Shown piece by piece: positions 7,869 through 16,330 of a stretch of 64,000 nt of DNA. The stretch's first letter is position 1, and every line of letters begins with the position of its first letter. Under the pieces are notes generated by a model. It was not told the origin of the DNA. It searched no databases and saw only the letters and a program-made list of their open reading frames with translations. The position numbers were made by a program, and so were the translations under genes. Origin of the DNA: Micromonospora echinofusca (lineage in GTDB: Bacteria; Actinomycetota; Actinomycetes; Mycobacteriales; Micromonosporaceae); the NCBI RefSeq assembly GCF_900091445.1, contig NZ_LT607733.1, forward strand, positions 1,071,501 to 1,135,500. Reading direction: 5' to 3'.

Positions 7869-8924
7869 ATGACCCAGCACAGTCGCGACATGTCACGCCG
7901 CCGACTGCTCTTCGGCGGGGCCGCCGTCGGCGCCGGCGTGCTGCTCGCCGGCTGCACCAGCAACGAGACCAAGCCGACCGAGGCGCAGACCAAGGCGGCG
8001 GCCGCGCCGGGCGGCAACAACGAGCCCGGCAAGCGGGTCGTCATCGGCTTCTCCGCGCCGGCTGCGGACCACGGCTGGATCGCCGCCATCACCAACAACG
8101 CCAAGGCCCAGGCCGGGACGTACTCCGACGTGGAGTTCAAGTCGGTCGAGGCCGGCGCGGACGCGGCGGCCCAGCGGGCGGCGCTGTCCACGCTGATCTC
8201 GCAGAAGCCGGACGTGATCGTGCTGCTGCCGCACGACGGCAAGGAGCTCAACGCGTTCGGCCTGGAGGCGATGAAGGCCGGCGTGCCGGTGGTCAACCTG
8301 GACCGGGCGTTCCCCGACGCGCGGGCCTACCGGCTCCAGATCAAGGGCGACAACTACGGCATGGGGGTGGCCGCCGCCACCTACATGATCGAGCAGTTCA
8401 AGGCCAAGGGCGTCAGCAACCCCGTGATCGCCGAGATCGCCGGCATGGACGAGCTGGAGCTGACCCAGGAGCGGTCGAAGGGCTTCCTCGACACCCTGAC
8501 GGCGAGCGGCTTCAAGGTCGCCAACCGGCGGGCCGCCCGGTTCACGGCCGACTCGGGGCAGCAGGAGGCGGCGCAGCTGCTCCAGGCCCTGCCGAAGATC
8601 GACGCACTCTGGAACCACGACGACGACCAGGGCATCGGCGTGCTGGCGGCGGTCAACCAGAGCGGCCGCAAGGAGTTCTTCATGGTCGGTGGCGCCGGCT
8701 CGAAGAAGGCGATGGAGGACATCCAGGCGGACAACACGGTGCTCAAGGCGACCGTGACCTACAGCCCCTCGATGGCCTCCTCGGCCATCTCCCTGGCCCG
8801 CCTGATCGGCCAGGGCAGGGGCATGTCCGACCTGGTGGAACTCCAGGTGCCCAAGGAGATCATCCTCGCCTCGGAGACGATCACCAAGGAGAACGCGGGC
8901 GACTACCTCAAGCTCGGGTTCTGA
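7869..8924 (+). CDS. Sugar-binding lipoprotein of the ABC importer (Tat/lipobox signal)
   Basis: This 351-residue periplasmic-binding-protein-1-type protein starts at ATG 7869 behind AGGAGG. The N-terminus carries a twin-arginine signal (SRRRLLFGG) and a lipobox (LLAGC), so it should be exported folded by Tat and lipid-anchored outside the membrane. The mature domain matches the ribose/galactose-binding fold: VVIGFSAPAADHGWIAAITN near residue 57, LISQKPDVIVLLPHD near 114 and GVPVVNLDRAF near 138. It delivers substrate to the permease and ATPase encoded upstream. An in-frame ATG at 7890 would give a shorter leader that keeps the RR motif. The specificity is not visible. Confidence 0.92.
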   Translation: MTQHSRDMSRRRLLFGGAAVGAGVLLAGCTSNETKPTEAQTKAAAAPGGNNEPGKRVVIGFSAPAADHGWIAAITNNAKAQAGTYSDVEFKSVEAGADAAAQRAALSTLISQKPDVIVLLPHDGKELNAFGLEAMKAGVPVVNLDRAFPDARAYRLQIKGDNYGMGVAAATYMIEQFKAKGVSNPVIAEIAGMDELELTQERSKGFLDTLTASGFKVANRRAARFTADSGQQEAAQLLQALPKIDALWNHDDDQGIGVLAAVNQSGRKEFFMVGGAGSKKAMEDIQADNTVLKATVTYSPSMASSAISLARLIGQGRGMSDLVELQVPKEIILASETITKENAGDYLKLGF

Positions 8925-8944
8925 CACACGGGGGGAGACCCACC

Positions 8945-10201
8945 TTGTCCACGACAGACAGAGAACTGCGGGTCGGCATGGTCGGCTACGCGTTCATGGG
9001 CGCCGCGCACTCGCAGGCGTGGCGCACCGTGAACCGGGTGTTCGACCTGCCGGCGCGGGCCCGGATGGCGTTGATCTGCGGCCGGGACACCGCGAAGGTG
9101 GCCGACGCCGCCGGCCGGCTCGGCTGGGACGCGCACACGACCGACTGGCGCGAGCTGGTCGCCTCCGACGACATCGACGTGGTCGACGTCTGCACGCCGG
9201 GGGACAGCCACGCCGAGATCGCCCTCGCCGCGCTGGCCGCCGGCAAGCACGTGCTGTGCGAGAAGCCGCTGGCCAACACGATCTCGGAGGCCCGGGCGAT
9301 GGCCGCCGCGGCGGTCACCGCGCAGGCCGCCGGGGTGCGGTCGATGTGCGGGTTCAACTACCGGCGGGTGCCGGCGGTCGCGATGATGCGCCAGCTCGTC
9401 GCCGACGGTCGGCTCGGGGTGATCCGGCACGTCCGGGCGACGTACCTGCAGGACTGGATCGTGGACCCGCAGTTCCCCCTGGTCTGGCGGTTGCAGCGGG
9501 ACCGGGCCGGCTCCGGTGCGCTCGGCGACATCGGCGCGCACATCATCGACCTGACCCAGTACGTCACCGGCCGGCGGATCACCGGGGTCAGCGCGGTCAC
9601 CGAGACGTTCGTCAAGGAGCGGCCGCTGCCGGCCGGGTCGAGCGGGCTGGCGGCGACGGTGGACGGGGCAGCGGTGGACGGGCTGACGGCGGCCGACGCG
9701 AACGGCGCCGACGGTCACCGCCCGGCCACCGGGATGGTGACCGTCGACGACGCGGCGGTCTTCGTGGCCCGGCTCGACGGCGGCGTGCTGGCCACGTACG
9801 AGGCGAGCCGCTTCGCCACGGGACGCAAGAACGCCCTCCGGGTGGAGATCAACGGCTCGCTGGGCACGGTGGCCTTCGACCTGGAACGCCTCAACGAGCT
9901 GGAGTTCTACGACGCGACGCGCCCGGCCGCCGAGCAGGGCTTCAGCCGCATCCTGGTGACCGAGGGGGAGCACCCGTACATGTCCGCGTGGTGGCCGCCC
10001 GGGCACATCATCGGCTACGAGCACTCCTTCACCCACCAGGCGCGGGACTTCATCGAGGCGGTCGCCACCGGCGTCGACCCGGCCCCCTCCTTCGTGGACG
10101 GGTTGCAGGTCCAGCTCGTGCTGGACGCGGTGACCCGGTCGGCGGAGCTGGGCTCCTCGTGGACGGAGGTGGAGCCGGCCCTGACCACGGTGGCCGCCTG
10201 A
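8945..10201 (+). CDS. Gfo/Idh/MocA family NAD(P)-dependent oxidoreductase
   Basis: This 418-residue protein begins at TTG 8945, about 6 bases after a GGGGGGAGA Shine-Dalgarno. A Rossmann domain opens with VGMVGYAFMGAAHSQAW and continues with DVVDVCTPGDSHAEIALAAL. The family's catalytic lysine is in LCEKPLANT (near residue 107). A C-terminal alpha/beta substrate domain follows (GALGDIGAHIIDLTQYVTGR near residue 200). An Ala/Asp-rich insertion at about residues 233-262 is a little unusual. Family members oxidise or reduce sugar and inositol hydroxyls with bound NAD(P). Its place directly behind the importer suggests it acts on the imported sugar. Inositol- or glucose-dehydrogenase-like and 3-keto-glycoside-forming enzymes are both in this family, so the reaction is not settled. 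Confidence 0.9.
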   Translation: MSTTDRELRVGMVGYAFMGAAHSQAWRTVNRVFDLPARARMALICGRDTAKVADAAGRLGWDAHTTDWRELVASDDIDVVDVCTPGDSHAEIALAALAAGKHVLCEKPLANTISEARAMAAAAVTAQAAGVRSMCGFNYRRVPAVAMMRQLVADGRLGVIRHVRATYLQDWIVDPQFPLVWRLQRDRAGSGALGDIGAHIIDLTQYVTGRRITGVSAVTETFVKERPLPAGSSGLAATVDGAAVDGLTAADANGADGHRPATGMVTVDDAAVFVARLDGGVLATYEASRFATGRKNALRVEINGSLGTVAFDLERLNELEFYDATRPAAEQGFSRILVTEGEHPYMSAWWPPGHIIGYEHSFTHQARDFIEAVATGVDPAPSFVDGLQVQLVLDAVTRSAELGSSWTEVEPALTTVAA

Positions 10202-10325
10202 GCCGACTCCGGTGCCGACCGGCGAGGGTCCGGCCGCGGTTGCGCCCCGCGGCCGGGACGAGGTCGGAACCGGAGGGCGTGCGGCCGGGCCGGCGTGGCC
10301 CGGTGCCGCACGAGCAGAACGGTCG

Positions 10326-10364
10326 TCCGGTGCGGCCGGACCGGGATTCCCCGGCCGCACCGGA
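10326..10364 (+). terminator. Strong hairpin terminator after the importer/oxidoreductase operon
   Basis: The arms TCCGGTGCGGCCGG (10326-10339) and CCGGCCGCACCGGA (10351-10364) pair perfectly over 14 bp around an 11-base loop, 125 bases after the oxidoreductase stop. No T-tract follows, which is usual for actinomycete terminators. The rest of the 485-base gap up to the inositol-phosphate synthase gene is GC-rich without coding signs, except for the AT-rich control region at about 10600. Confidence 0.6.
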
Positions 10365-10601
10365 GGACCGTCACCACCCGGCGACGCCGCCGGGCCGTGT
10401 CACCCCACGACGTCCGGTCGGCGCGCGCCGTCGTCCCGGCCGGCGGACGCGGGGGAGGCAGGGACGGGACGCCGACCGGCCCTGCCTGCCAGCCCCGTCC
10501 GTCCGCGCCCGCACCGGGAGCCGGGCCGGGGTCGTCGCCGCCGACGTCGACACCGGACCGGCGGGCTCCACCCGGGGCAGCCGGCGGACGGGGCCCATCC
10601 G

Positions 10602-10650
10602 CATAGATCCGTATCTTTCTGAACAAACTTCTGATATCTATGTAACTCAA
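10602..10650 (+). promoter_or_regulatory. AT-rich control region upstream of the inositol-phosphate synthase gene
   Basis: A sharp AT-rich island of about 50 bases stands out in otherwise very GC-rich DNA just before the start at 10687. CATAGAT (10602-10608) and ATCTATG (10636-10642) form a 7-bp inverted repeat around 27 bases. The arrangement fits a promoter plus operator; TATCTATGT offers -10-like sequence. The regulator is unknown. Confidence 0.4.
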
Positions 10651-10686
10651 TGCACGGCTGGTTCCTCCTGATCGGGAAGGAGCACC

Positions 10687-11847
10687 ATGCGTACGGGTGT
10701 CTGGCTGGTGGGAGCGCGCGGCTCGGTCGCGACCACCAGCATCGTGGGGGCGCTCGCCCTGCGGTCCGGGCTCACCGGCCCGACCGGCTGCGTCACCGAG
10801 CTGCCCGACCTGCGTGGGCCCGCCCTGCCGGCCTTCACCGACCTGGTCTTCGGCGGGCACGACGTTGCCACCACCCCGCTGGCGAAGCGGGCCGAGGCCC
10901 TGGCCGCCGCCGGCGTGCTGCCCGGCCGGCTGGTCGCCGCCCTCCCCGACGAACTGGCCGCGGTCGAACGCGCGCTGCGCCCGGCCCCCGCCGGCGGCAC
11001 CCAGACGGACCGGGCCGCCGCGACCGTACGCGACCTGACCGACTTCCGCCGCCGGCACCGGCTCGACCGGGTCGTGGTGGTCAACGTCTCGGCCACCGAA
11101 CCGGCCGCCCGACCGCACCCGGGCCACGCCGACCCGGGCGCGCTGGCCGCCGCGCTCGCCGATGGCGACGAGGTGCTGCCGCCCAGCTCCCTCTACGCGT
11201 ACGCGGCGGTGCGCGCCGGCTGCCCGTACGTCGACTTCACCCCGTCCACCGGGCTGCGGCTGCCGGCCCTGACGGCGCTGGCCGCCGAGTACGGCGTCCC
11301 GTACGCCGGGCACGACGGCAAGACGGGGGAGACCCTGGTCAAGTCCGTGCTCGCGCCGATGTTCGCGATGCGGCACCTCGCGGTGCGTTCCTGGTCCGGG
11401 GTCAACCTGCTCGGCGGTGGCGACGGCGCCACCCTCGCCGACCCGGCGGCCAACGCGGCCAAGGTGGAGAGCAAGCAGCGGGTGCTCGGCGAGACCCTCG
11501 GCCACCTGCCGCAGGGCGGCACCCGGATCGAGTACGTCGAGGCGCTGGGCGACTTCAAGACCGCGTGGGACCTGGTCACCTTCGCCGGCTTCCTCGGCAC
11601 CGGGATGCGGATGGAGTTCACCTGGCACGGCTGCGACTCCGCGCTGGCCGCGCCCCTCGTGCTCGACCTGGCCCGGCTCACCGCCGCCGCGCACGCCGCC
11701 GGCCACGCCGGCCCGCTGGTGGACCTCGCCTTCTTCTTCAAGGACCCGCTCGGCGCGCCCACCCACTCGCTGGCCGAGCAGTGGACCCGGCTGTGCGACC
11801 TCGCCCGCCGGCTGCACGCGGGGGACACCGATGCCACGCCTCGCTGA
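10687..11847 (+). CDS. ino1: Inositol-3-phosphate synthase family protein
   Basis: This 386-residue protein has an N-terminal NAD-binding Rossmann motif (VWLVGARGSVATTS) and the strongly conserved synthase core GHDGKTGETLVKSVLAPMF near residue 203. NLLGGGDGATLADP near residue 239 and KVESKQRVL follow. These are signatures of myo-inositol-1-phosphate synthases, which cyclise glucose-6-phosphate with NAD. ATG 10687 follows GGGAAGGAG. The start of a truncated prenyltransferase gene overlaps its 3' end, and a polyprenyl synthase follows. Linkage to a prenyltransferase of this type is seen in actinobacterial Ebo-like gene clusters, so it may be a specialised paralogue and not the housekeeping enzyme of mycothiol and phosphatidylinositol synthesis. 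Confidence 0.85.
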   Translation: MRTGVWLVGARGSVATTSIVGALALRSGLTGPTGCVTELPDLRGPALPAFTDLVFGGHDVATTPLAKRAEALAAAGVLPGRLVAALPDELAAVERALRPAPAGGTQTDRAAATVRDLTDFRRRHRLDRVVVVNVSATEPAARPHPGHADPGALAAALADGDEVLPPSSLYAYAAVRAGCPYVDFTPSTGLRLPALTALAAEYGVPYAGHDGKTGETLVKSVLAPMFAMRHLAVRSWSGVNLLGGGDGATLADPAANAAKVESKQRVLGETLGHLPQGGTRIEYVEALGDFKTAWDLVTFAGFLGTGMRMEFTWHGCDSALAAPLVLDLARLTAAAHAAGHAGPLVDLAFFFKDPLGAPTHSLAEQWTRLCDLARRLHAGDTDATPR

Positions 11848-12019
11848 CCTCGCCGAACTCGTCCGGGCACCGGCCGCGCTGTCGGTACCCGGGGACGTCG
11901 TGGCCGGCGCGGCGGCCGCCGGCACGCTCGGCCGGCGTACGCCCGCGCTGGCCGCCGCGTCCGTCCTGCTCTACTGGGCGGGGATGGCGTCCCCGCCTGC
12001 CCCCGGGGAGGGACCGTGA
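11831..12019 (+). pseudogene. 5' fragment of a UbiA-like (EboC/SCO3242-type) prenyltransferase gene
   Basis: This is a 62-residue ORF. It overlaps the synthase gene by 17 bases at its start and the polyprenyl synthase gene by GTGA at its end. LAELVRAPAALSVPGDVVAG and LAAASVLLYWAGMA resemble the first two helices of UbiA-superfamily prenyltransferases of the SCO3242/EboC kind. In full-length members, as recalled from the family, an NDxxDRxxD catalytic motif follows directly after 'AGMA'. Here the frame instead runs into SPPAPGEGP and stops. The enzyme therefore lacks every catalytic residue, and about four fifths of the gene appears deleted. The overlaps keep the operon translationally coupled. 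It could instead be a small membrane protein in its own right, which is less likely. Confidence 0.55.
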
Positions 12020-13080
12020 CCGCCGACGCCGCGACCGACACGAGCGGCCTGCGGGCGCGCTTCGACGCCGCGCTCGCCGCGTTCCTCGACCGGCAGGGCC
12101 GGGACTGGCCGGACGGCGCACCCCGGGGCGTCTTCACCGCGCTGCACCGGTTCGTGCTGGCCGGCGGCAAGCGGCTGCGCCCGCTCTTCTGCTACTGGGG
12201 CTGGCGGGGCGCGGACGGCGTCGACGGCGCCCCGATCGTGACGGCCGCCGCCGCGCTGGAGCTGTTCCACGCGTTCGCGCTGATCCACGACGACATCCTG
12301 GACGGCAGCGACCGCCGTCGGGGCGGGCCGTCGGTGCACAGGCTCTTCGCCGACCTGCACGCCCGCTCGTCCTGGCGCGGCGACCCCGAGGCGTACGGGC
12401 GCAACACCGCCCTGCTCTGCGGCGACCTCTGCGCCGCCTGGTCCGACCAGATGTTCCACGAGTGCGGCCTGGACCCCGGGCGGGTGCACCGGGGGTACGC
12501 GGTCTACGCGCTGATGCGTACCGAGGTGATCGCGGGGGAGTACCTGGACCTGGTCTCCGGGGTGGGCGACGGGTCGGTGGCGAGCGCGCTGACCGTGGTG
12601 CGGATGAAGGCGGCCCGCTACACGGTCACCCGGCCGTTGCAGATCGGCGCGACGCTGGCCGGGGCCGGGCCGGAGCGGGTCGCCGCGCTGGCCGGGTTCG
12701 GCGACCCGTTGGGCGACGCGTTCCAGTTGCGCGACGACGTGCTGGGGGTCTTCGGCGACCCGGCGGTCACCGGCAAGTCGGTCCTGGACGACCTGCGGGA
12801 GGGCAAGCCGACGGTGATGATGGCGCTGGCCCGTGGCGCCGCGGACCGGGTGCAGGCCGCGCGGCTGCGGGAGCTGTTCGGCAACCCGGCGCTGGACGGG
12901 GACGGCGCCGCCGAGCTGCGGAAGATCATCGAAGCCACCGGGGCCCGTGAGCGGATCGAGGGGATGATCCGGGTACGCGCCGAGGCCGCGCTCGCGGCCC
13001 TGGCGTCCGCCCCGGTGACCGCCGAGGCCCGCGCCGCCCTGGCCGGGCTCGCCGCCCAGGCCGTCGACCGGCCCTGCTGA
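12016..13080 (+). CDS. Polyprenyl diphosphate synthase (trans-isoprenyl synthase family)
   Basis: This 354-residue protein has the first aspartate-rich motif DDILD (in FALIHDDILDGSDRRRG, near residue 95). The second region is FQLRDDVLGVFGDP (near residue 236), the variant usual in actinobacterial farnesyl/geranylgeranyl synthases. GGKRLRPLF near residue 53 supplies the diphosphate-binding residues. It condenses isopentenyl diphosphate with allylic diphosphates; chain length cannot be read reliably. GTG 12016 lies in a GTGA overlap with the truncated prenyltransferase. It would have supplied the isoprenoid for that prenyltransferase; with the partner lost, its present role is uncertain. Confidence 0.9.
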   Translation: MTADAATDTSGLRARFDAALAAFLDRQGRDWPDGAPRGVFTALHRFVLAGGKRLRPLFCYWGWRGADGVDGAPIVTAAAALELFHAFALIHDDILDGSDRRRGGPSVHRLFADLHARSSWRGDPEAYGRNTALLCGDLCAAWSDQMFHECGLDPGRVHRGYAVYALMRTEVIAGEYLDLVSGVGDGSVASALTVVRMKAARYTVTRPLQIGATLAGAGPERVAALAGFGDPLGDAFQLRDDVLGVFGDPAVTGKSVLDDLREGKPTVMMALARGAADRVQAARLRELFGNPALDGDGAAELRKIIEATGARERIEGMIRVRAEAALAALASAPVTAEARAALAGLAAQAVDRPC

Positions 13081-13097
13081 GCCGCCGCACACCGGCG

Positions 13098-13173
13098 ACT
13101 TTCCGCGATATCGACGAAAGTTAGTGCCGGATCGGCGGAAGGTATGGACACATCGATGTGCGCCGCTTAATGT
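13098..13173 (+). promoter_or_regulatory. Promoter/operator matching the ROK promoter block
   Basis: The inverted repeat ACTTTC (13098-13103) and GAAAGT (13116-13121) is followed by AAAGTT, GCC, ATCGGC, GAAG and TGGACA, matching the block upstream of the ROK gene at 3476-3511. TGGACA (13145-13150) and TAATGT (13168-13173), 17 bases apart, give a -35/-10 pair in the same relative place as at the ROK promoter. TGTCGGGC follows in both. The likely meaning is shared control of the importer operon and the secreted enzymes. The rest of the 307-base gap shows nothing else. Confidence 0.5.
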
Positions 13174-13387
13174 CGGGCCATCACGAATGTGTTTCGTCGA
13201 GGTGAACCGGCGGCGCGGGAACCCATCGACTGGTGACCTCCGATCGATGGGGTCCGCCCCATCCCTCGCAGGTCACGGCCGGCCGGGCACGGCACCCGGC
13301 GGGCCGAGCGCATCCCCCGCTACGGCATCCGGCGCGACGGCGCGCGCCCGCCCTGGCAGTCACTCGTCAGGAAGGGACGGCACACCC

Positions 13388-16255
13388 ATGTCCACCCAGG
13401 ACGCCCCCATCCACCGGCTCCGCCGGCGGCTCAGCGCCGCCTCGGCGCTGCTGCTGGCCGCCACCGCGGGCACGGTCGCCCTCGGCGCCGGCCCGGCCAC
13501 GCTGGGCGGCCCCACCCCGGCCGAGGCCCACCCCGTCGTCGGCACCGACTTCCAGCAGGTCACGCTCGCCAAGGGCGTCGCCGAGGTCGGCGAGCCCATG
13601 ACGATAGCGGTGCTGCCGGACCGGTCGGTCCTGCACACCGCCCGCAACGGCACGGTCCGGCGTACGGACTCCGCCGGCACCACCTCCGTGATCGGCACGG
13701 TGCCCGTCTACACCCACGACGAGGAGGGGTTGCAGGGCATCGGGGCCGACCCCAACTTCGCCACCAACCGGCACATCTACCTCTACTACGCCCCGCCGCT
13801 GGCCACCCCCGCCGGGGACGCGCCCGCGACCGGCAGTGACTTCTCGGCCTGGCAGGGCGTCAACCGGCTCTCCCGGTTCACCCTCAACGCCGACTTCACG
13901 ATGAACACCGGCAGCAAGGTCGACATCCTCGACGTACCCGCCGACCGGGGCATGTGCTGCCACGTCGGCGGCGACATCGACTTCGACGCCGCCGGCAACC
14001 TCTACCTGTCCACCGGCGACGACACCAACCCGTTCGACTCGGCCGGGTACGCGCCCATCGACGAGCGCACCAACCGCAACCCCGCGTACGACGCGCAGCG
14101 CAGCGCGGCCAACACCAACGACCTGCGCGGCAAGATCCTGCGGATCAAGGTGAACGCCAACGGCACGTACTCGATCCCGGCCGGCAACATGTTCGTCGAC
14201 TCGGACGCGCGGACCCGCCCCGAGATCTACGCGATGGGCTTCCGCAACCCGTTCCGGATGAGCGTCGACCGGGCCACCGGCATCGTCTACGTCGGCGACT
14301 ACGGCCCGGACGCCGGCACCACCAGCGCCCGGGGCCCCAGCGGCCAGGTCGAGTTCAACCGGATCACCGGGCCCGGCAACTACGGCTGGCCGTACTGCAC
14401 GGGCACCAACACCGCCACCGAGACGTACGCCGAGTGGGACTTCGCCGCCGGGACCGCCGGGGCGAAGTACAACTGCTCCGGCGGGCCGACCAACAACTCG
14501 TTCCGCAACACGGGCCTGCCCACCCTGCCCGGCGCGAAGCCGGCCTGGATCCGGTACGCCGGCGACGCCGGCACCCCGCCGGAGTTCGGCGGCGGCTCCG
14601 AGTCGCCCATGGGCGGCCCCGTCTACCGCTACGACGCCGCGCTCAACTCCACCACCAAGTTCCCGCAGTCCTTCGACGGGCAGTTCTTCGCCGGCGAACT
14701 CGGCCGGGGCTGGGTGAAGCCGATCCACCTCAACGCCGACGGCAGCCCGGGAACCATCGACACGTTCCCCTGGAACGGCAAGCAGATCATGGACATGGCG
14801 TTCGGGCCCGAGGGCGCGCTCTACATCCTCGACTACGGCACCGGCTACTTCAACGGCGACGCCAACTCGGCGCTCTACCGCTACGACTACATCGCCGGCG
14901 GCAACCGGGCGCCGACCGCCGTCGCCGCGGCCGACAAGACCTCCGGCGCGGCCCCGCTGACCGTCAACTTCTCCTCAGCCGGGTCCAGCGACCCGGAGGG
15001 CGGGACGCTCACGTACTCCTGGGCGTTCGGCGACGGCACCAGCTCGACGGCGGCCAACCCCAGCAAGACGTACACCGCCAACGGCACCTACCAGGTCACG
15101 CTGACCGTACGCGACCCCCAGGGCGCCACCGGCACGGCGAACGTGCAGATCGGCGTCGGCAACACCGCGCCCACGGTCACCATCGACAGCCCGGCCAACG
15201 GCAAGCTGTTCAGCTACGGCGACACCGTGCCGTTCAGCATCACCGTGACCGACCCCGAGGACGCCGCCATCGACTGCACCAAGGTCAAGATGACGTACGT
15301 GCTGGGCCACGACAACCACGGCCACCAGATCACCTCGAAGAACGGCTGCTCGGGCTCGATCACCATCCCCGTCGACGGTGAACACGACGACGCGGCGAAC
15401 ATCTTCGCCGTCTTCGACGCCGAGTACACCGACGCCGGTGGGCTGACCACGCACAAGCAGCACACCCTCCAGCCGCGCAAGCGCCAGGCGGAGCACTTCA
15501 AGACCTCCTCCGGCGTCGGGACCTTCGACAAGGCCACGGCCGAGGGCGGTAAGACCGTCGGCGACATCCACAACGGCGACTGGATCGCGTTCGAGCCGTA
15601 CCGGATCGACAACGCGACCTCGTTCAGCGCCCGGGTCTCCTCGGCCGGCGCCGGCGGCACCCTCCAGGTGCGGGTCGGCTCGCCCACCGGCACCGTGCTC
15701 GGCTCCGCCACCGTCCCGGTCACCGGCGCCTGGGACACGTTCACCACCGTCAGCGGCAGCATCTCCGGTGCGCCGGCCAGCACCGGGACCCTCTACCTCA
15801 CGTTCGCCGGCGCGGGCACCGGCGCGCTCTACGACGTGGACACGTTCGCCTTCACCACCGGCGCGGCGGGGGTCCGCACCGGCCCGGTCGTCGGGCTCGG
15901 CGGCAAGTGCCTGGACGTGCGCAACGCGGCCACGGCCGACGGCACCCAGATCCAGATCTACGGCTGCAACGGCACGGCCGCGCAGACGTGGACGGTGACG
16001 CCGAACTCGACGGTGAAGGCGCTGGGCAAGTGCCTGGACATCTCCGGCGGCGGGTCCGCCGACGGCACGAAGATCCAGCTGTACGGCTGCAACGGCACCG
16101 GCGCGCAGAACTGGTCGGCCCAGGCGGACGGGACGCTGAAGAACCCGCAGTCCGGCAAGTGCCTGGACGTCTCGGGCAACAACCCGGCCGACGGGCAGGC
16201 CGTGCACCTGTGGACCTGCCACACCGGCGCCAACCAGAAGTGGACCCTGCCCTGA
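13388..16255 (+). CDS. Secreted PQQ-type sugar dehydrogenase with PKD, CBM6 and ricin-lectin domains
   Basis: This 955-residue protein starts with a Sec-type signal (basic RLRRRLSAASALLLAATAG, cleavage near AEAHP at about 45). Residues of about 50-500 form a glucose/sorbosone dehydrogenase beta-propeller (EGLQGIGADPNF, HVGGDIDFDAAGNLYLSTGD, YAMGFRNPFRMSVD, DYGPDAG). A PKD domain follows (about 505-595, YSWAFGDGT, YQVTLTVRD), then an Ig-like stretch, a CBM6 module (about 700-820, NGDWIAFEPY) and a ricin B lectin (about 835-955, GKCLD repeats). ATG 13388 follows AGGAAGGGA. The protein should oxidise polysaccharide- or glycoside-bound sugar outside the cell while its lectin tails hold it on the polymer. 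It is linked to the downstream ThuA-DUF1080 gene by family context and a near-identical lectin tail. PQQ use is a family inference. Confidence 0.88.
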   Translation: MSTQDAPIHRLRRRLSAASALLLAATAGTVALGAGPATLGGPTPAEAHPVVGTDFQQVTLAKGVAEVGEPMTIAVLPDRSVLHTARNGTVRRTDSAGTTSVIGTVPVYTHDEEGLQGIGADPNFATNRHIYLYYAPPLATPAGDAPATGSDFSAWQGVNRLSRFTLNADFTMNTGSKVDILDVPADRGMCCHVGGDIDFDAAGNLYLSTGDDTNPFDSAGYAPIDERTNRNPAYDAQRSAANTNDLRGKILRIKVNANGTYSIPAGNMFVDSDARTRPEIYAMGFRNPFRMSVDRATGIVYVGDYGPDAGTTSARGPSGQVEFNRITGPGNYGWPYCTGTNTATETYAEWDFAAGTAGAKYNCSGGPTNNSFRNTGLPTLPGAKPAWIRYAGDAGTPPEFGGGSESPMGGPVYRYDAALNSTTKFPQSFDGQFFAGELGRGWVKPIHLNADGSPGTIDTFPWNGKQIMDMAFGPEGALYILDYGTGYFNGDANSALYRYDYIAGGNRAPTAVAAADKTSGAAPLTVNFSSAGSSDPEGGTLTYSWAFGDGTSSTAANPSKTYTANGTYQVTLTVRDPQGATGTANVQIGVGNTAPTVTIDSPANGKLFSYGDTVPFSITVTDPEDAAIDCTKVKMTYVLGHDNHGHQITSKNGCSGSITIPVDGEHDDAANIFAVFDAEYTDAGGLTTHKQHTLQPRKRQAEHFKTSSGVGTFDKATAEGGKTVGDIHNGDWIAFEPYRIDNATSFSARVSSAGAGGTLQVRVGSPTGTVLGSATVPVTGAWDTFTTVSGSISGAPASTGTLYLTFAGAGTGALYDVDTFAFTTGAAGVRTGPVVGLGGKCLDVRNAATADGTQIQIYGCNGTAAQTWTVTPNSTVKALGKCLDISGGGSADGTKIQLYGCNGTGAQNWSAQADGTLKNPQSGKCLDVSGNNPADGQAVHLWTCHTGANQKWTLP
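15899..16255 (+). repeat. Ricin-lectin module, copy 1 of a 357-bp near-identical pair
   Basis: This stretch matches 18083-18439 base for base without gaps; by eye there are about 17 differences in 357 positions. It encodes the whole C-terminal ricin B domain of the dehydrogenase, down to the shared WTLP end. Most differences cluster at about 16040-16105, with long exact stretches on both sides. Confidence 0.85.
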
Positions 16256-16260
16256 CCTGA

Positions 16261-16292
16261 GGCGGGGAGGGGCCGCCGTGCCCCTCCCCGCC
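16261..16292 (+). terminator. Hairpin terminator between the two secreted-enzyme genes
   Basis: GGCGGGGAGGGG (16261-16272) pairs perfectly with CCCCTCCCCGCC (16281-16292) around an 8-base loop, five bases after the dehydrogenase stop. There is no T-tract. It may attenuate transcription into the ThuA-DUF1080 gene, which begins 38 bases further on. Confidence 0.65.
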
Positions 16293-16330
16293 CCGGCGGG
16301 CCCTCGACAGCCCCGGCATTGGAGAGCGAC

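Noticed and set aside
6710..10201. A single 1163-residue frame joining permease shadow sequence to the oxidoreductase
   Set aside because: The part before 8945 is the wrong frame of the permease and binding-protein genes. The oxidoreductase starts at TTG 8945 with its own Shine-Dalgarno.
12016..13080. Polyprenyl synthase judged inactive because the second aspartate-rich motif is not DDxxD
   Set aside because: The RDDVLG variant is normal for actinobacterial short-chain synthases, so the enzyme is probably active.
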